In this document: positions 15,189 to 25,013 of the stretch, one piece after another
Layout: every line of letters begins with the position of its first letter
How positions within the stretch are numbered: position 1 is the stretch's first letter
Assembly (NCBI GenBank): GCA_028281025.1
Contig: JANQKR010000031.1
Location: 159,486-223,485 of the forward strand
Length of the DNA stretch: 64,000 nucleotides
DNA from: Croceivirga sp.
GTDB taxonomy: Bacteria > Bacteroidota > Bacteroidia > Flavobacteriales > Flavobacteriaceae
Direction: 5' to 3'
Translations under genes and position numbers: made by a program
The notes under the pieces: generated by a model
Told to the model about the DNA's origin: nothing
Seen by the model: only the letters and a program-made list of their open reading frames with translations
Database searches by the model: none

Positions 15189-18100
15189 ATGAAAAAACTT
15201 CGATTTGAATGGAGGCGTCACGCTCCATCTTTCAAATTAAGCTTGAAGATGAAACTAACTACGTTCTTACTTGTGGCCATGGTGTTTTGTATGCATGCCA
15301 ATGATAGTTATTCGCAGCGAACCAGAATCAGTTTGGATTTAAGGAATAGCACGGTCGCAGAGGTTTTGGATGAAATTGAAAAAACCACAAAATTCAAGTT
15401 CATTTACAATGTAAAACACGTTGATTTAGCCCGTGAAGTATCGGTTAAAGTAGAAGAACTTCGAATTCAGAATGTTTTGATTTCATTGTTCAACAATACC
15501 GAGACCGCTTTTAAAATAAGGGGCAAACAAGTGATACTCAACAAAAAGGCCCCCAGGATTCCAGTCAATGGGGAATCTTCGGTAGCGGACTCATTACAAT
15601 TACAGAACAAAATTAGGGTAACGGGTCTGGTGACCGATAATTTCGAGGTCCCATTGCCGGGAGTATCCATTGTGGAAAAGGGAACGGTCAATGGTGTGGC
15701 ATCCGATTTTGACGGCAATTTTACCCTGGAGGTTGAACGGGGTGCCATTCTGGTTTTTACCTCCATTGGTTTCACGCCCTTGGAGCTACCGGCAACAGAA
15801 CAGTTCATGAATGTGACCATGAAGGAAACCACGAATGAATTGGAAGAGGTGATCATAGTGGCGCAAGGGATTACCCGATCTAGAAAGGCCTTGGGCTATT
15901 CCGTTTCCAAAGTGGATACCAAAGAAACCGAAGGACGTCCTGAAGCAAATATTGCCAATACCTTACAAGGTAAAATATCCGGGGTACGGATTACGGCCGA
16001 TAATGGGAGCAGTGGTGCGGATACCGATATCATCGTAAGGGGTAGTCTATCATTGAGCCAGGGGAACGAGGCATTGATCGTATTGAACAATGTTCCTTTT
16101 GACGGTACTATTTTGGATATCGATCCCAATGACATCAAGAATATCACCGTGCTAAAAGGCCTCAATGCCGCCGTTTTGTACGGTAGCCTAGGTAGGAATG
16201 GTGTGTTGTTGATAGAGACCAAAAGTGGAAATGCCGGTTTGGGCGAAAAGAGCTTTAAGGTCAATGTTTCCCAAACAACCTATACCAACAACGTTGCAAA
16301 CATACCGGATTTTCAAAACGAGTATGGTGTAGGAAACAATTTCATTACAGATGCCGCTACCATAGCAAACAATGGTAGCTATGGTGCACGTTTCAGTGAT
16401 GTGGATGTTGTTCCCCACCCTTATGCATTTGACCCTCGGTTTCCTGAATTTTCGGGCGTAGAGGTGCCTTTTGTTGCCGTACCGGACAATGTCAATGATT
16501 TTTTTAGGACGGGAATAGGGCAGAATCTATCCGTAAATGTAAGTGCCACGGGAGAGAATGCTTCCTTTAACTCGTCCGTGAACTATACAGGTGAAGGAGG
16601 AATCATTGGAAACAACAACTTTCAACGGTTCAATATTAATGTTGGTGGTACGGCACGATTGAATGATAAGATTTTGCTGTCCACGGCTTTGGGATATAAT
16701 ACAAGGGTAAGAACATCACAGTCCGGCACGGATGTATTTGAGTTTTTGTACCGAATACCGAGGAATTTGGATATCCATAATTTGCCTTTCGAAGATCCTT
16801 TGACAGGTGAAAACGTTTTCTACAGACAGGCCGAAAACCCATTATGGACCTTAAATAATACGGGTAGGGAGCGCACGGTTAGCCGGGTCACGGCAAGTGT
16901 CAACCTAAGTTATCAATTGGGCGATCATCACACCTTGAAGTACCGGGGTGGACTTCAGACCGAGACGGAAAGCATCTTTGATTATAGGAACCGGGGCGGA
17001 CTCGCACCAGCTGAAAGGAATAACATTGATGAAGCTACCCGAAATACGGGGACTTTGGAATTGGGGGCCGGAACCGAGTTTGTGGTGGACAACACCTTGA
17101 TTTTAAGCTCCGAATATGACCTCACGGAAAAGCTGGGGCTTAACTCACAACTAGGGGTGAATTCAAGGTTTGAACGGGATCAGAGCCAAGAATCCATATT
17201 TACCAATCAGATTGTATTTGACTTTTTTAGGCCCGATAATTTCAGGAACAATAGTGATGCCGATTATCAGTTTGGTCGGGACAACCTGGTTGGCCTATTC
17301 GCCCAACTCGATTTTGATTACAATGATTATCTGTATTTAGGGCTATCCGGTAGGTATGATATTGCGTCCACCTTGGAAAAGGACAATCAAACCTTGTTCT
17401 ACCCGGGTGTTTCGTTGTCCTTTATACCAAGTTCGGCTTTTGATTTTGGGGGAAACGTTGTCAACTACTTAAAACTTAGGGGAGCCTATGCTACATCGGC
17501 CGGCTTTCCCGGAAGGTTTAGGACAAGGAATTTCCTTATTTCGGACCCAAGGGCCTTTGAAGATCCCCAGGACGGTCTTATCGTTACCAATTCGTTTCCC
17601 TCCAGATTGGCGAACCCGGATTTGGAGCCGGAATTGCACCGGGAAATAGAACTTGGTTTGGAAGGTAAATTCTTCAACAATGTGGTGACCCTTAGTACAT
17701 CGGTATTTAAAAGGATTTCCGAGAATCAAATCTTTGATGCTGAATTGGCCCCCGAAACCGGATTTCGCGAGACAACCATTAATGCAGGTAGGGTAGATAC
17801 CGAGGGACTGGAAATAGACTTGTCCATAGACCTCTTTAGAAACTCGGATTTTAACTGGAGCATTAGAAATGCCTTTACGGCCTTTGAGACCACGGTGGTG
17901 GAATTGCCCAATAATGCGGAGCGCATACTTCTGAATACGGCCGGAGATCGGGCTGCCATAGTAGGGGAATCCCTGGGAGTACGTTTGGGTTCTTATGTGG
18001 TAAGGGATAGCCAGGGCAATCCCCTAATAAACCCGAGCAATGGGGTACTTTTGGTAAGTGATGAGGTGGGGCTCCAGGATGAAATCATTGGTGATGTCAT

Positions 18101-18632
18101 CCCGGACTGGACGGCAACCACAATCCATACCTTCAGTTATAAAAATTTCACGTTATCCGGACAGTTCGAATATACCAAGGGAGGAACTGCCATATCCCCG
18201 GTGGTCGAGGAACTTTTTGAAAGGGGTACAGGACTATCCACCGTAAATAGGGAAGGAACTTTTGTTATACCCGGGGTATACGGTGACCCCGCAACAGGGG
18301 AGCCCATATTGGATATCAACGGAAATACCATACCAAACACCATCCAACAGAACAGTAACCGGGTTGCTTTCAGCAATTTTTACGAATCGGAAGAAGGTTT
18401 CACGTTTGATGCTTCGGTATTTCGAATTCGTGAGGTAGCGTTGTCCTATACTTTGGATAGATCGGTTTTCAAGAAACTACCTGTGGAGAGCATCTTGTTC
18501 ACCCTGACCGGTAGAAATGTTTTCTTCTATGCACCCAATTTTCCAAAGTCGGCAAACATTGATCCAGCCGAGGCTGGAAATAACTTTCCCACTACCAGAC
18601 GCTATGCTTTTGGAATAGCGGTTAATTTTTAA
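15189..18632 (+). CDS. SusC-type TonB-dependent receptor with signalling STN domain
   Basis: 1147 residues, outer membrane. Leader and signal peptide to about residue 43. STN domain (45-110: STVAEVLDEIEKTTKFKF, VQNVLISL-like) for transenvelope signalling to FecR. CarboxypepD_reg-like domain (about 143-215: VTGLVTDNFEVPLPGVSIV), then plug (about 225-350, including VLKGLNAAVLYGSLGRNGV) and a beta-barrel ending in an aromatic-rich NF C-terminus. It forms a TonB-powered import complex with the SusD-like lipoprotein encoded 11 bp downstream. Substrate unknown: no glycoside hydrolases lie nearby; the only enzyme is a serine hydrolase. Confidence 0.95.
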   Translation: MKKLRFEWRRHAPSFKLSLKMKLTTFLLVAMVFCMHANDSYSQRTRISLDLRNSTVAEVLDEIEKTTKFKFIYNVKHVDLAREVSVKVEELRIQNVLISLFNNTETAFKIRGKQVILNKKAPRIPVNGESSVADSLQLQNKIRVTGLVTDNFEVPLPGVSIVEKGTVNGVASDFDGNFTLEVERGAILVFTSIGFTPLELPATEQFMNVTMKETTNELEEVIIVAQGITRSRKALGYSVSKVDTKETEGRPEANIANTLQGKISGVRITADNGSSGADTDIIVRGSLSLSQGNEALIVLNNVPFDGTILDIDPNDIKNITVLKGLNAAVLYGSLGRNGVLLIETKSGNAGLGEKSFKVNVSQTTYTNNVANIPDFQNEYGVGNNFITDAATIANNGSYGARFSDVDVVPHPYAFDPRFPEFSGVEVPFVAVPDNVNDFFRTGIGQNLSVNVSATGENASFNSSVNYTGEGGIIGNNNFQRFNINVGGTARLNDKILLSTALGYNTRVRTSQSGTDVFEFLYRIPRNLDIHNLPFEDPLTGENVFYRQAENPLWTLNNTGRERTVSRVTASVNLSYQLGDHHTLKYRGGLQTETESIFDYRNRGGLAPAERNNIDEATRNTGTLELGAGTEFVVDNTLILSSEYDLTEKLGLNSQLGVNSRFERDQSQESIFTNQIVFDFFRPDNFRNNSDADYQFGRDNLVGLFAQLDFDYNDYLYLGLSGRYDIASTLEKDNQTLFYPGVSLSFIPSSAFDFGGNVVNYLKLRGAYATSAGFPGRFRTRNFLISDPRAFEDPQDGLIVTNSFPSRLANPDLEPELHREIELGLEGKFFNNVVTLSTSVFKRISENQIFDAELAPETGFRETTINAGRVDTEGLEIDLSIDLFRNSDFNWSIRNAFTAFETTVVELPNNAERILLNTAGDRAAIVGESLGVRLGSYVVRDSQGNPLINPSNGVLLVSDEVGLQDEIIGDVIPDWTATTIHTFSYKNFTLSGQFEYTKGGTAISPVVEELFERGTGLSTVNREGTFVIPGVYGDPATGEPILDINGNTIPNTIQQNSNRVAFSNFYESEEGFTFDASVFRIREVALSYTLDRSVFKKLPVESILFTLTGRNVFFYAPNFPKSANIDPAEAGNNFPTTRRYAFGIAVNF

Positions 18633-18643
18633 ATGACACAACG

Positions 18644-20242
18644 ATGAAAAAAATACAAATCATAGGTTTGCTACTGTCAGTAGTATTTGTTTCATGCGAA
18701 ATCACGGACTTTGGCGAAGAATTTCAAATTGACCCGGATAATCTCTCCCCTTCCTCAGCAGATCCCAATTTTTTGTTGAACAAGGTTCAGCTTGAATTTG
18801 CGGATATCCTACAGGATATTGAACGTACAACGGATGAGGTGATGCGCTACAAAGTGCTGAATGATACCTACTCCGAGGTTTCTGACCAGGGTGTTTTAAA
18901 TACCGAGTGGATCAATTATTACGAATTTCTTGAAGATGCCAGCACATTGGACGATTTGGTCGCCAACGACGACAATTTGCTTTTTCACAGGGGCATTTCA
19001 AACATCATCATTGCTTACGGAACGGTTACCATGGTAGATCATTTGGGTGATATCCCCTTTTCCGAGGCCAATTCGGCGGCCGAAGGTATTATTAACCCCG
19101 TTGTGGATGACGATGAAGTGATTTATAACTCCGTATTGGAACTGCTGGACCGTGCCAAGGAGGACTTAAGTGCGGGTACCCCGGCTCCCGTAAACGATCT
19201 CTACTATAGGGGGGATAGGGAAAAATGGATTCGACTGGCCAATTCCCTACAATTGAAAATGTTGGTAAATATGGGGAACCAGGCCGCTATAAATGCCCTG
19301 ATTGCCCAAAATAATTTCATTGAAACGGAATCTGATGATTTTCAATTTAGCTATAGCACCCAAACGGATCCGCTGAGTCAACATCCCAATTTTGTTGATG
19401 GCTATATTGTTGGTGGACAGGCCACCTATATGGGAAATTCATTTATGAATTTGCTGTTAAATGGTAAATCCGAACCCGATCCAAGAATCCGCTACTATAT
19501 TTTTAGACAGTCCAGTCTTGACCCTATAGCCTCGGCCATCCCTTGCGTTAATGACCCAATGTTCGATTTTTGCTATTTGGGGAACTCTTACCTGGGAAGG
19601 GACCATGGGGATTTAAGGCCAAATTCCTCGGACCAGCAGTTTAGGGCAATCTATGGCCTGTATCCCGTTGGAGGGGCCTTTGATGAGGACAATCCTGTCA
19701 CGGATCCCGATAACATTGTTTTTGGTGTGGATGCCCCCAACCAATTGGGCGCGGGAATACTGCCCATATTGCTATCGTCCTTTGTGGATTTTTTACGGGC
19801 AGAAGCTGCCATCTCTTTGGGCACTTCGGATGATCCCAGGGCATTTTTGGAGTCTGGGATCAGAAAATCCATGGACAAGGTGTTGAACTTTGCCGATGGG
19901 GTTGCTACATCTTCTGATTTTGCGGCGACGTCGGACGATGTCGATGCCTACGTGGGAGAAGTTTTGGCAGCCTATGACGCTGCGGATGACCAAGGGAAAC
20001 TGGACATTGTCCTGGAGGAATATTACATTGCTTCCTATGGGAATTCCACCGAAGCCTACAATGGGTACAGGAGAACCGGTTTTCCTTCAAGCCTTCAGGT
20101 CCCCATAGAAGTTACGGGAGCCCCTTTTCCAAGGACGTTTGCCTATCCAACGGACGCAATCAATAACAACACCAATTTAAGTGCAAGACCAATCACCGTA
20201 CAGGTGTTTTGGGATACCAATCCAGCAGGCTTCATAGAATAA
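18644..20242 (+). CDS. SusD/RagB-like surface lipoprotein
   Basis: 532 residues. Lipoprotein signal with lipobox VFVSC, followed by acidic residues (EITDFGEE) consistent with a surface-export signal. Family stretches include PNFLLNKVQLEFADIL, GTVTMVDHLGDIPFSEAN, LLDRAKEDLSAG, REKWIRLANSLQLKMLVNMG and the C-terminal EEYYIASYGNSTEAYNGYRR. This matches the SusD-like PF12771 type rather than classical SusD, a type frequently found with non-glycan or peptide/ester-linked substrates. It caps the SusC barrel and captures substrate. Tight spacing with susC and the next gene indicates one operon. Confidence 0.9.
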   Translation: MKKIQIIGLLLSVVFVSCEITDFGEEFQIDPDNLSPSSADPNFLLNKVQLEFADILQDIERTTDEVMRYKVLNDTYSEVSDQGVLNTEWINYYEFLEDASTLDDLVANDDNLLFHRGISNIIIAYGTVTMVDHLGDIPFSEANSAAEGIINPVVDDDEVIYNSVLELLDRAKEDLSAGTPAPVNDLYYRGDREKWIRLANSLQLKMLVNMGNQAAINALIAQNNFIETESDDFQFSYSTQTDPLSQHPNFVDGYIVGGQATYMGNSFMNLLLNGKSEPDPRIRYYIFRQSSLDPIASAIPCVNDPMFDFCYLGNSYLGRDHGDLRPNSSDQQFRAIYGLYPVGGAFDEDNPVTDPDNIVFGVDAPNQLGAGILPILLSSFVDFLRAEAAISLGTSDDPRAFLESGIRKSMDKVLNFADGVATSSDFAATSDDVDAYVGEVLAAYDAADDQGKLDIVLEEYYIASYGNSTEAYNGYRRTGFPSSLQVPIEVTGAPFPRTFAYPTDAINNNTNLSARPITVQVFWDTNPAGFIE

Positions 20243-20251
20243 AAAACCATT

Positions 20252-21403
20252 ATGAAAAAAGCATATATACTTACATTAGTTTTACTCGGGCTGTCCTGTG
20301 ATGGAACGGATGATATCTTCGAGGAAGATTTTGCCCGTGGTGGATTTGCCCAATTTGCCCAAGACCTTGAAACGACACGGTTCAATTTATTGACCTTTAA
20401 TGAGGCGACTTTTTCAGCCGAAGTCATAGATCCCAACAACAATATTATTTCATATGCACTATCCTTGATTTATGGGGATATTGTTGTTGATGATTTTATT
20501 GTACTGAACGCACTTCCCGGAACGGTACAGTTTACCGGGCAAGAAGTTTTAACGGCCTTGGGTCTAACCTTGGATGACCTTGATACGGCCATTTCATTAC
20601 GGTTTCTGGCAACCATCACCACCCCGGACGGTGTTTTTTCCGGTAATCGACCTGCCTTTGATGGCGATACCAACGCTATAGTGGGGGGAGATACCGCCAA
20701 TGAAATCTTTGCCTCTGCCATGCGACAGGCAGTGGATTTCAATTTCTCCTTTTTCCTGCCACCCCCAAAGAAACTAAGGGGAACCTCCTTTGAAGAACCT
20801 TTTGGCAATGATGAGCCATATACCAAACCTGGCGGTGTAACGGAGAGTGAGGAATTGACAAACAACCCTGGAGAACGGGCAGTTCAATATACGGCACAAG
20901 GAACGGGTGTTGATGATGAAATTGGGTTTAGGACAGAGGTATTCTTTGTGGACGGTGATAGTGGCTTTACCAGCGAAAGAATAGGGGTAAGCACCGACGT
21001 GGATGCGGTGGGAGGAGCATTTGTGGATGGTGTTCAGGGATACCAGATAGAAGATGTGGATGGCTTGCTCAGGCTAACTTTTGATCGGGTTCCCGTGGAC
21101 AACAGCGCTAATCCAACTTCGGGCGTGCAGATACAGTACTACCCCATAGAAGCGGACCATGAGAGTGGGGACAACCTAACCATCATTGCAGAAATTGAAC
21201 GAGCGGATGGAAGTTCCGAAACCCTGGAGTTATTGAACATAAGCGGAACGGACATCGATAACGGGCTGGAGGAAAGGTGGAATCTTGCAGATTCCGGTTT
21301 TTTAAATGATGTAGTTGCCTATACGCTAATTGTGGAAACCAATATCGACAGTGGTGCCGAGGATGTCTATTTGGATCAAATGTTGGTATATATTCCAGAA
21401 TAA
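20252..21403 (+). CDS. Surface lipoprotein of the SusCD operon, unknown function
   Basis: 383 residues. Lipobox LGLSC is followed by DGTDDIFEEDF (acidic export-type signal). The N-terminal half (about 30-165) is a beta-rich domain of unknown family, with a prolinerich linker FFLPPPKKLRG. From about residue 172 (TSFEEPFGN) the protein shares a module with the C-terminus of the next gene product: TSFEE opening, then ER(I/L)GV, F(V/E)DGVQGY and DxDGxxxLxFD. That module looks like a carbohydrate-binding-like beta-sandwich but is unassigned. Ten bp after susD; probably a surface-exposed ligand-binding subunit. Confidence 0.75.
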   Translation: MKKAYILTLVLLGLSCDGTDDIFEEDFARGGFAQFAQDLETTRFNLLTFNEATFSAEVIDPNNNIISYALSLIYGDIVVDDFIVLNALPGTVQFTGQEVLTALGLTLDDLDTAISLRFLATITTPDGVFSGNRPAFDGDTNAIVGGDTANEIFASAMRQAVDFNFSFFLPPPKKLRGTSFEEPFGNDEPYTKPGGVTESEELTNNPGERAVQYTAQGTGVDDEIGFRTEVFFVDGDSGFTSERIGVSTDVDAVGGAFVDGVQGYQIEDVDGLLRLTFDRVPVDNSANPTSGVQIQYYPIEADHESGDNLTIIAEIERADGSSETLELLNISGTDIDNGLEERWNLADSGFLNDVVAYTLIVETNIDSGAEDVYLDQMLVYIPE

Positions 21404-21425
21404 CCCGCCAAAACAAGAATAGAAA

Positions 21426-23207
21426 ATGAGAAAATCACATAAGTATATCGTAACCCTTTCCATCCTGTTTGCCATGGTATTTGGCATGTCCACTATATCT
21501 TGTGAGGATGAGAAAGACTTTAGAATTATTCCTGAGGAACGGACGGAATTTACCATTACGGCCATAGAACCCGATTTATCCGATATAGGGACCACCGTAA
21601 CCATATCGGGGACCAATTTTAGCCCGGTTCGAGGGAACAACAGGGTGAGCTTTAACGGAACTGCGGCTATTGTGGATGAAGCCAATCCAGATGGTACCAG
21701 CCTGATCGTTACGGTTCCCGAAGGGGCAATGACAGGTCCTATTACCATTTCCATTGGACAAGTAACCGTTGAAGGACCCAATTTTAACGTAGTGGGTGCT
21801 CCAGTGATTACGGACTTAAACACTACTGGCGGTAGTCCTGGTGATACGATTGTCATAACCGGCGGGAATTTTAGTGAAGTTCCCACAGAGAATACGGTAC
21901 AATTTGGCGGTGTTGACGCGGAAGTCACCGCAGCTTCCCTCACAGAGCTAACGGTTATCATACCGGAAGGGGCACTGTCAGGGGAATTGACTGTGATCGT
22001 TTTTGGCCAAGGGACAAGCAACGGTTTTACCATTGCCCCGGAAGTGACCGGTTTTAGTCCCGAAATGGGAATAGTGGACACGGAAATTACCATTACGGGA
22101 ACAAACTTCAATCCCGATCCCGAGAATAATCAAGTAACCCTAAACGGTGCTATTGCCACTATTGTAAGCGTATCACCTACGGAGCTGATCGTTCAGGTGC
22201 CTGCTGAAGCTACTTCGGGTGCCATTGCCATTGAAATAGATGGGTTGATTGGGATAAGTACCACCAATTTTACAACGGTTCCAAGTATCTTGTCATTGGA
22301 ACCCAATACCGGTTCGGAAGGGGATCTGGTAACCATTGATGGTGCCAATTTTGGCACCGTGGCGTCCAACTTGGAAGTACGCTTCAATACTTCGGCTGTG
22401 GAGATTGTCGAAAACAACTTCAACTCCATTTCGGTAGTTGTTCCAAGTGGGTTGGAAATCGGAACCGCCAATGTTACCGTATCATTGGCTGGGCAAACTT
22501 CCGAAGCTATTGAATTTACCGTTGTAGAACCGATACCATTGACCACTTTTGGGTTTACCAGCTTTGAGGAAGTGCCCACTTTTGGACTGCGTGATGATGG
22601 TGGTGCCTTTAGATATCCAAGACCCGGTGTTCCCACCGATCCTTTGATAAATCGCCAGGAAATTGAGCCCGATACCTTATCCCCGTTTGTAAGTTTTTCC
22701 CAAAATATAGCGGAACTTGGGTTTACAGCGTCCTTTACGAATGAAACAGGTGATGCCACTGTTGTGGAAGGAGAACGTCTCGGCGTTTACAACAATACTT
22801 CCATCAACGCCGAACCGGAGAATTTTGGACTCCCATTTGAAGATGGGGTACAGGGTTATGTTACCTCCGATTTGGACGGTACGATCACATTACGATTTGA
22901 TACCATGACCAATTTAAACGCCAATGTCACCCGGGCCGTTTTGGAAGCACGTGTGTTTTTTAGGGAAACCTCCTGGGAAGAAGGCGATGGAATTGAAATA
23001 TTTTACGAAACCGCAGACGGACTGGGAGAACCCATAATATCGATACTTGCGGAAGAAGTGGAAGCCATTGCAGGCCAATCTACCTTGGTTTCGGTCCCGT
23101 TCCCTGAGGATAGGTTACAAGAAGGAAGATTGGTGATAACCTTTACCAATGGAGCAGGAAATGAAACCGCTTCCCTTGACTATGTGGCCATTAAAGGGAT
23201 TCCCTAA
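21426..23207 (+). CDS. IPT/TIG-repeat surface lipoprotein
   Basis: 593 residues. Lipobox STISC then EDEKDF. Four tandem IPT/TIG Ig-like domains (about residues 38-372) recur with the motif [T/V]xITGxNF: VTISGTNFSP, IVITGGNFSE, ITITGTNFNP and VTIDGANFGT. The C-terminal ~215 residues contain the module shared with the preceding lipoprotein (FTSFEE, GERLGVYNN, FEDGVQGY, LDGTITLRFD). The TIG stalk would raise the terminal module above the cell surface, as in surface glycan-binding proteins of other Sus-like systems. Last gene before a terminator at 23286-23320. Confidence 0.85.
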   Translation: MRKSHKYIVTLSILFAMVFGMSTISCEDEKDFRIIPEERTEFTITAIEPDLSDIGTTVTISGTNFSPVRGNNRVSFNGTAAIVDEANPDGTSLIVTVPEGAMTGPITISIGQVTVEGPNFNVVGAPVITDLNTTGGSPGDTIVITGGNFSEVPTENTVQFGGVDAEVTAASLTELTVIIPEGALSGELTVIVFGQGTSNGFTIAPEVTGFSPEMGIVDTEITITGTNFNPDPENNQVTLNGAIATIVSVSPTELIVQVPAEATSGAIAIEIDGLIGISTTNFTTVPSILSLEPNTGSEGDLVTIDGANFGTVASNLEVRFNTSAVEIVENNFNSISVVVPSGLEIGTANVTVSLAGQTSEAIEFTVVEPIPLTTFGFTSFEEVPTFGLRDDGGAFRYPRPGVPTDPLINRQEIEPDTLSPFVSFSQNIAELGFTASFTNETGDATVVEGERLGVYNNTSINAEPENFGLPFEDGVQGYVTSDLDGTITLRFDTMTNLNANVTRAVLEARVFFRETSWEEGDGIEIFYETADGLGEPIISILAEEVEAIAGQSTLVSVPFPEDRLQEGRLVITFTNGAGNETASLDYVAIKGIP

Positions 23208-23285
23208 AAGGCCAAGACCAAAGGTGATTTTATAGTAAGTTTTAGTAAAAAAGATTTGTAGTGATTAGTTGAGTTAGTTTGGTTC

Positions 23286-23320
23286 AAGGCCCGGTTTTAG
23301 TAATGGACCAGGCCTTTTTT
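23286..23320 (+). terminator. Terminator after the SusCD/IPT operon
   Basis: AAGGCC (23286-23291) and GGT pair with ACC and GGCCTT (23311-23316) around one mismatch, followed by a T-run to 23320. It separates the operon from the hydrolase gene. Confidence 0.75.
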
Positions 23321-23379
23321 CCAAGAGGGCCGAACAATCATTCAAATCATTGTATAGCATTAATACCAATTTGTGAGTT

Positions 23380-24864
23380 ATGGATAAGAGAACTGTAGGA
23401 GTGATGGCCATAATGGCCATACTATTGATAATATGGGGCTGTGATGACGATGATACCCCCGGAATTGTAACGACCCCATCGGATAGGGAACTACGTGTGT
23501 ACTTTGCAAGTCAGGACTTGACCGTAGACAGATCCCAAAGGGGGCCTGTAATTGCCGATTTACGTTACGAGGGCCCGCAGATTGTAGAAAATATAACGGT
23601 GGCCTATCATGTTGAATTCCCTGGTGCGAATAACGCTGTAGAGGGGGAGGATTTTAATTTGCCCAAGACCAATATGTTTACCATTAATCAAGGTAGGGCA
23701 TCAACGGAAGTGACCTTATTGCAACAGGTTTTACCCAATGACCGGGCAACAACGGATCGATCGCTCGTGTTCCGGTTGCAGGATAGCGAGAATGTTGCAA
23801 TCGGCGATGCCGCGGGGAATGGAAATTCCATTGCCGTTACCATTTCCGCAACAGCCAACACAATTGCCAATGACCCCAATGATCCCGATGACTTCATAGG
23901 AGACAAAAAATTTACCTTTACCGGGGAATTGGGCATTCCATTGAAAATACCCTATTTCTCCAATGTGGATGAGGTGAGGGATGTTGGTAATACAGCTGTT
24001 ACAAGAGCGGTAGTAGTGCTTCAAGGGGCCAACCGAAACGCCGGAAGCTATTACAGTAGTATGCTTGGGGCAGCACAAATGGAATCATCACAATTGGACA
24101 GTATTCTCATTGTTTCCCCGCAATTCGTCACGGAAGAGGACATTGATCGGTTTCAACTGGACGACGAACATATCTATTGGACCAGTAGTTGGAGGCTCGG
24201 CGCGAATTCAAGGGATGAGGACTCCAATCCCCGGCCAGAGCGTATGTCGTCCTTTACGGTTATGGATTCCCTGATGCTAAAAATTTCGGAATATCCAAAC
24301 ATTAAAAAAATCGTATTTACCGGACATTCCGCCGGGGGGCAATACGTGAATCGGTATTCGGCAGCTTCACCAATTACGGATGAACTGGAAACCAGGGGTG
24401 TTGCATTGAGTTTTGTGGTCAACAACCCCAGTTCCTATGTCTATATGGACAATAAAAGAAAAGTCCCTGGGACACAAAAAACATTTGCGGTGCCTACTTC
24501 CGTGGATATATGTCCAACGTACAATGAATATAGGTACGGCCTAGAAGGGTTGTTTACGTATTTGGAAGAAACGGGCGGAGGTGAGGACGCCATACGGGAT
24601 AGGCTTTTGACCAGAAAAGTGACGTATTTGGTTGGGCAAGAGGACAACGATCCCAATGCCAACTTATTGGATATGGATTGTGAAGCACTGTTACAGGGGG
24701 CCGATAGGTTTGAAAGGGGCAAAAACTACTTCAACCATCTCTTGGATTTTTATGGACCATCCATAGAAGAAAATCAAGAATTTGGTGTGGTGCCAGGTGT
24801 TGGTCATAGCAGTAGGGGAATGTTTCAGTCGGAGAAGGGACGCTCCGCTGCTTTTAGAAATTGA
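23380..24864 (+). CDS. Lipoprotein alpha/beta hydrolase (serine esterase-like) with N-terminal beta domain
   Basis: 494 residues. Lipobox IIWGC followed by DDDDTPG (strong acidic export-type signal), so probably on the cell surface. Residues ~35-160 form a Calx-beta/DUF4843-like domain (VEGEDFNLPKTNMFTINQG). From ~175 an alpha/beta-hydrolase follows: VVLQGANRNAGSYYSSM, then nucleophile elbow FTGHSAGGQY (Ser near 317) and a catalytic-type His in VPGVGHSSRGM (near 475). Cysteines near VDICPTYNEY and DMDCEALL may pair. It likely cleaves an ester (or amide) bond in the substrate imported by the upstream SusCD. It has its own transcription unit after a terminator. Specific substrate cannot be assigned. 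Confidence 0.75.
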   Translation: MDKRTVGVMAIMAILLIIWGCDDDDTPGIVTTPSDRELRVYFASQDLTVDRSQRGPVIADLRYEGPQIVENITVAYHVEFPGANNAVEGEDFNLPKTNMFTINQGRASTEVTLLQQVLPNDRATTDRSLVFRLQDSENVAIGDAAGNGNSIAVTISATANTIANDPNDPDDFIGDKKFTFTGELGIPLKIPYFSNVDEVRDVGNTAVTRAVVVLQGANRNAGSYYSSMLGAAQMESSQLDSILIVSPQFVTEEDIDRFQLDDEHIYWTSSWRLGANSRDEDSNPRPERMSSFTVMDSLMLKISEYPNIKKIVFTGHSAGGQYVNRYSAASPITDELETRGVALSFVVNNPSSYVYMDNKRKVPGTQKTFAVPTSVDICPTYNEYRYGLEGLFTYLEETGGGEDAIRDRLLTRKVTYLVGQEDNDPNANLLDMDCEALLQGADRFERGKNYFNHLLDFYGPSIEENQEFGVVPGVGHSSRGMFQSEKGRSAAFRN

Positions 24865-25013
24865 TCGTTTTAAAAACATTGGGTCGTGGAAGTTAAGGGA
24901 AGTAGGGCCCATTCATGGAAGGAAAGTTGTACAAACAAAGGGGTACCAAGAATATTAAGCTTACCTTACCGGTTCTATTGGCCGAAGCCGGTTTACTATA
25001 AATAAATGACTTT

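Noticed and set aside
24915..25001. 28-codon frame MEGKLYKQRG upstream of aspA
   Set aside because: Short, no hydrophobic or family character, no promoter or coupling evidence.
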